NCBI GenBank assembly: GCA_023702235.1 | Contig: JAMQCR010000002.1 | Coordinates: forward strand, 1,054,001-1,118,000 | DNA length: 64,000 nt | Direction of reading: 5' to 3' | From: Neobacillus pocheonensis | Lineage (GTDB): Bacteria > Bacillota > Bacilli > Bacillales > Cytobacillaceae | In this document: positions 63,911-64,000 of the stretch, piece by piece | How the letters are laid out: every line of letters begins with the position of its first letter | Position numbering within the stretch: the stretch's first letter is position 1 | Position numbers and translations under genes: made by a program | The notes under the pieces: generated by a model | What the model was told of the DNA's origin: nothing | The model's database searches: none | Seen by the model: only the letters and a program-made list of their open reading frames with translations

Positions 63911-64000
63911 GTGGAGCAAGTATACCCAAAGTTGGAGAGTAATCAAAGCGAGGTAAGAAGAGGAACATTGGGTACAAAGACAGCCCAAAAGTTAAGGTAC
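63911..64000 (+). CDS. start of an unidentified protein, cut by the window end
   Basis: GTG 63911 has an excellent SD (AAAGGAGG, 6 bases upstream). Thirty residues are visible: MEQVYPKLESNQSEVRRGTL then GTKTAQKLRY, a basic cytoplasmic leader like those of ABC sugar permeases (LplB/UgpA type), which would start their first helix next. This identity is a guess from the leader and the upstream operator. Confidence 0.5.
   Translation, partial: MEQVYPKLESNQSEVRRGTLGTKTAQKLRY

Noticed and set aside
1..64000. CRISPR arrays, rRNA genes and replication origins
   Set aside because: No regularly spaced short repeats, no rRNA sequence and no DnaA-box cluster were seen. The only tRNA-like sequences are the fragments listed.

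Overview
The window is low-GC DNA from an endospore-forming member of the Bacillaceae. The support is a tricistronic gerA-type germinant receptor, a Crh-like HPr paralogue, PHA granule proteins of the Bacillus type, a YokU-family remnant, TTG/GTG starts with strong Shine-Dalgarno (SD) sequences, and several Bacillus-style insertion sequences (IS). Species cannot be fixed from the sequence. The region is accessory and much rearranged: four IS6-family copies, an IS1595-family transposon, IS3 and IS110 fragments, three tyrosine-recombinase genes or remnants, and at least a dozen genes broken by single-base frameshifts or in-frame stops. Several frameshifts sit in short homopolymers, so consensus errors must be excluded before decay is assumed.

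Layout. 1-1366: 5' fragment of a GH38 alpha-mannosidase and a VOC protein. 1392-5805: an IS6-family element split by a complete 3.55 kb IS1595-family transposon (1844-5397) with matching inverted repeats and a perfect 8-bp target duplication; its passengers are an MmyB-type regulator and a FabF condensing enzyme. 6481-9304: a small ORF and a broken SMC-like ATPase. 9610-14495: small genes, TetR with broken doxX, cupin, a recombinase remnant, and divergent PHA genes (phaR-like/phaP). 14647-17898: an IS6 copy, a ZTP-riboswitch-controlled serA and an IS110 remnant. 18186-30041: a maltodextrin/pullulan cluster (LacI regulator with four operators, oligo-1,6-glucosidase, ABC importer, secreted pullulanase, neopullulanase, Crh-like protein). 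30171-31531: decayed phenylacetate genes (paaD, paaH fragments), an IS6 remnant and the 3' end of an L,D-transpeptidase. 31532-40284: a candidate integrative element with a gerA operon (A-C-B order), non-coding repeat modules, tRNA-derived sequences and tyrosine recombinases. 40411-44968: a Cys/Gly-rich small protein, a truncated VOC gene, an alkylsulfatase and IS3/IS6 elements. 45265-50170: TetR with a strong operator before an SDR gene, a Gfo/Idh/MocA oxidoreductase, broken yokU and broken aldo/keto reductase. 50875-61662: a fructan system (YesM/YesN-type two-component pair, sugar-binding protein, mannose-family PTS, levanase). 62141-64000: a HAD phosphatase, a scar joining a levR start to a sacC end, and the start of a further gene.

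How it works together. The maltodextrin block forms a chain from extracellular debranching (pullulanase) through ABC uptake to cytoplasmic hydrolysis, under a LacI repressor, with a Crh-like protein at its end that suggests CcpA-type catabolite control. The fructan block pairs a secreted levanase with a fructose-class PTS; its regulators are of the YesMN type, while the usual LevR survives only as an N-terminal stub downstream.

The best candidates for something new are the fabF/MmyB-carrying IS1595 transposon, whose boundaries can be read directly, and the gerA cassette associated with tRNA-end-linked recombinases.
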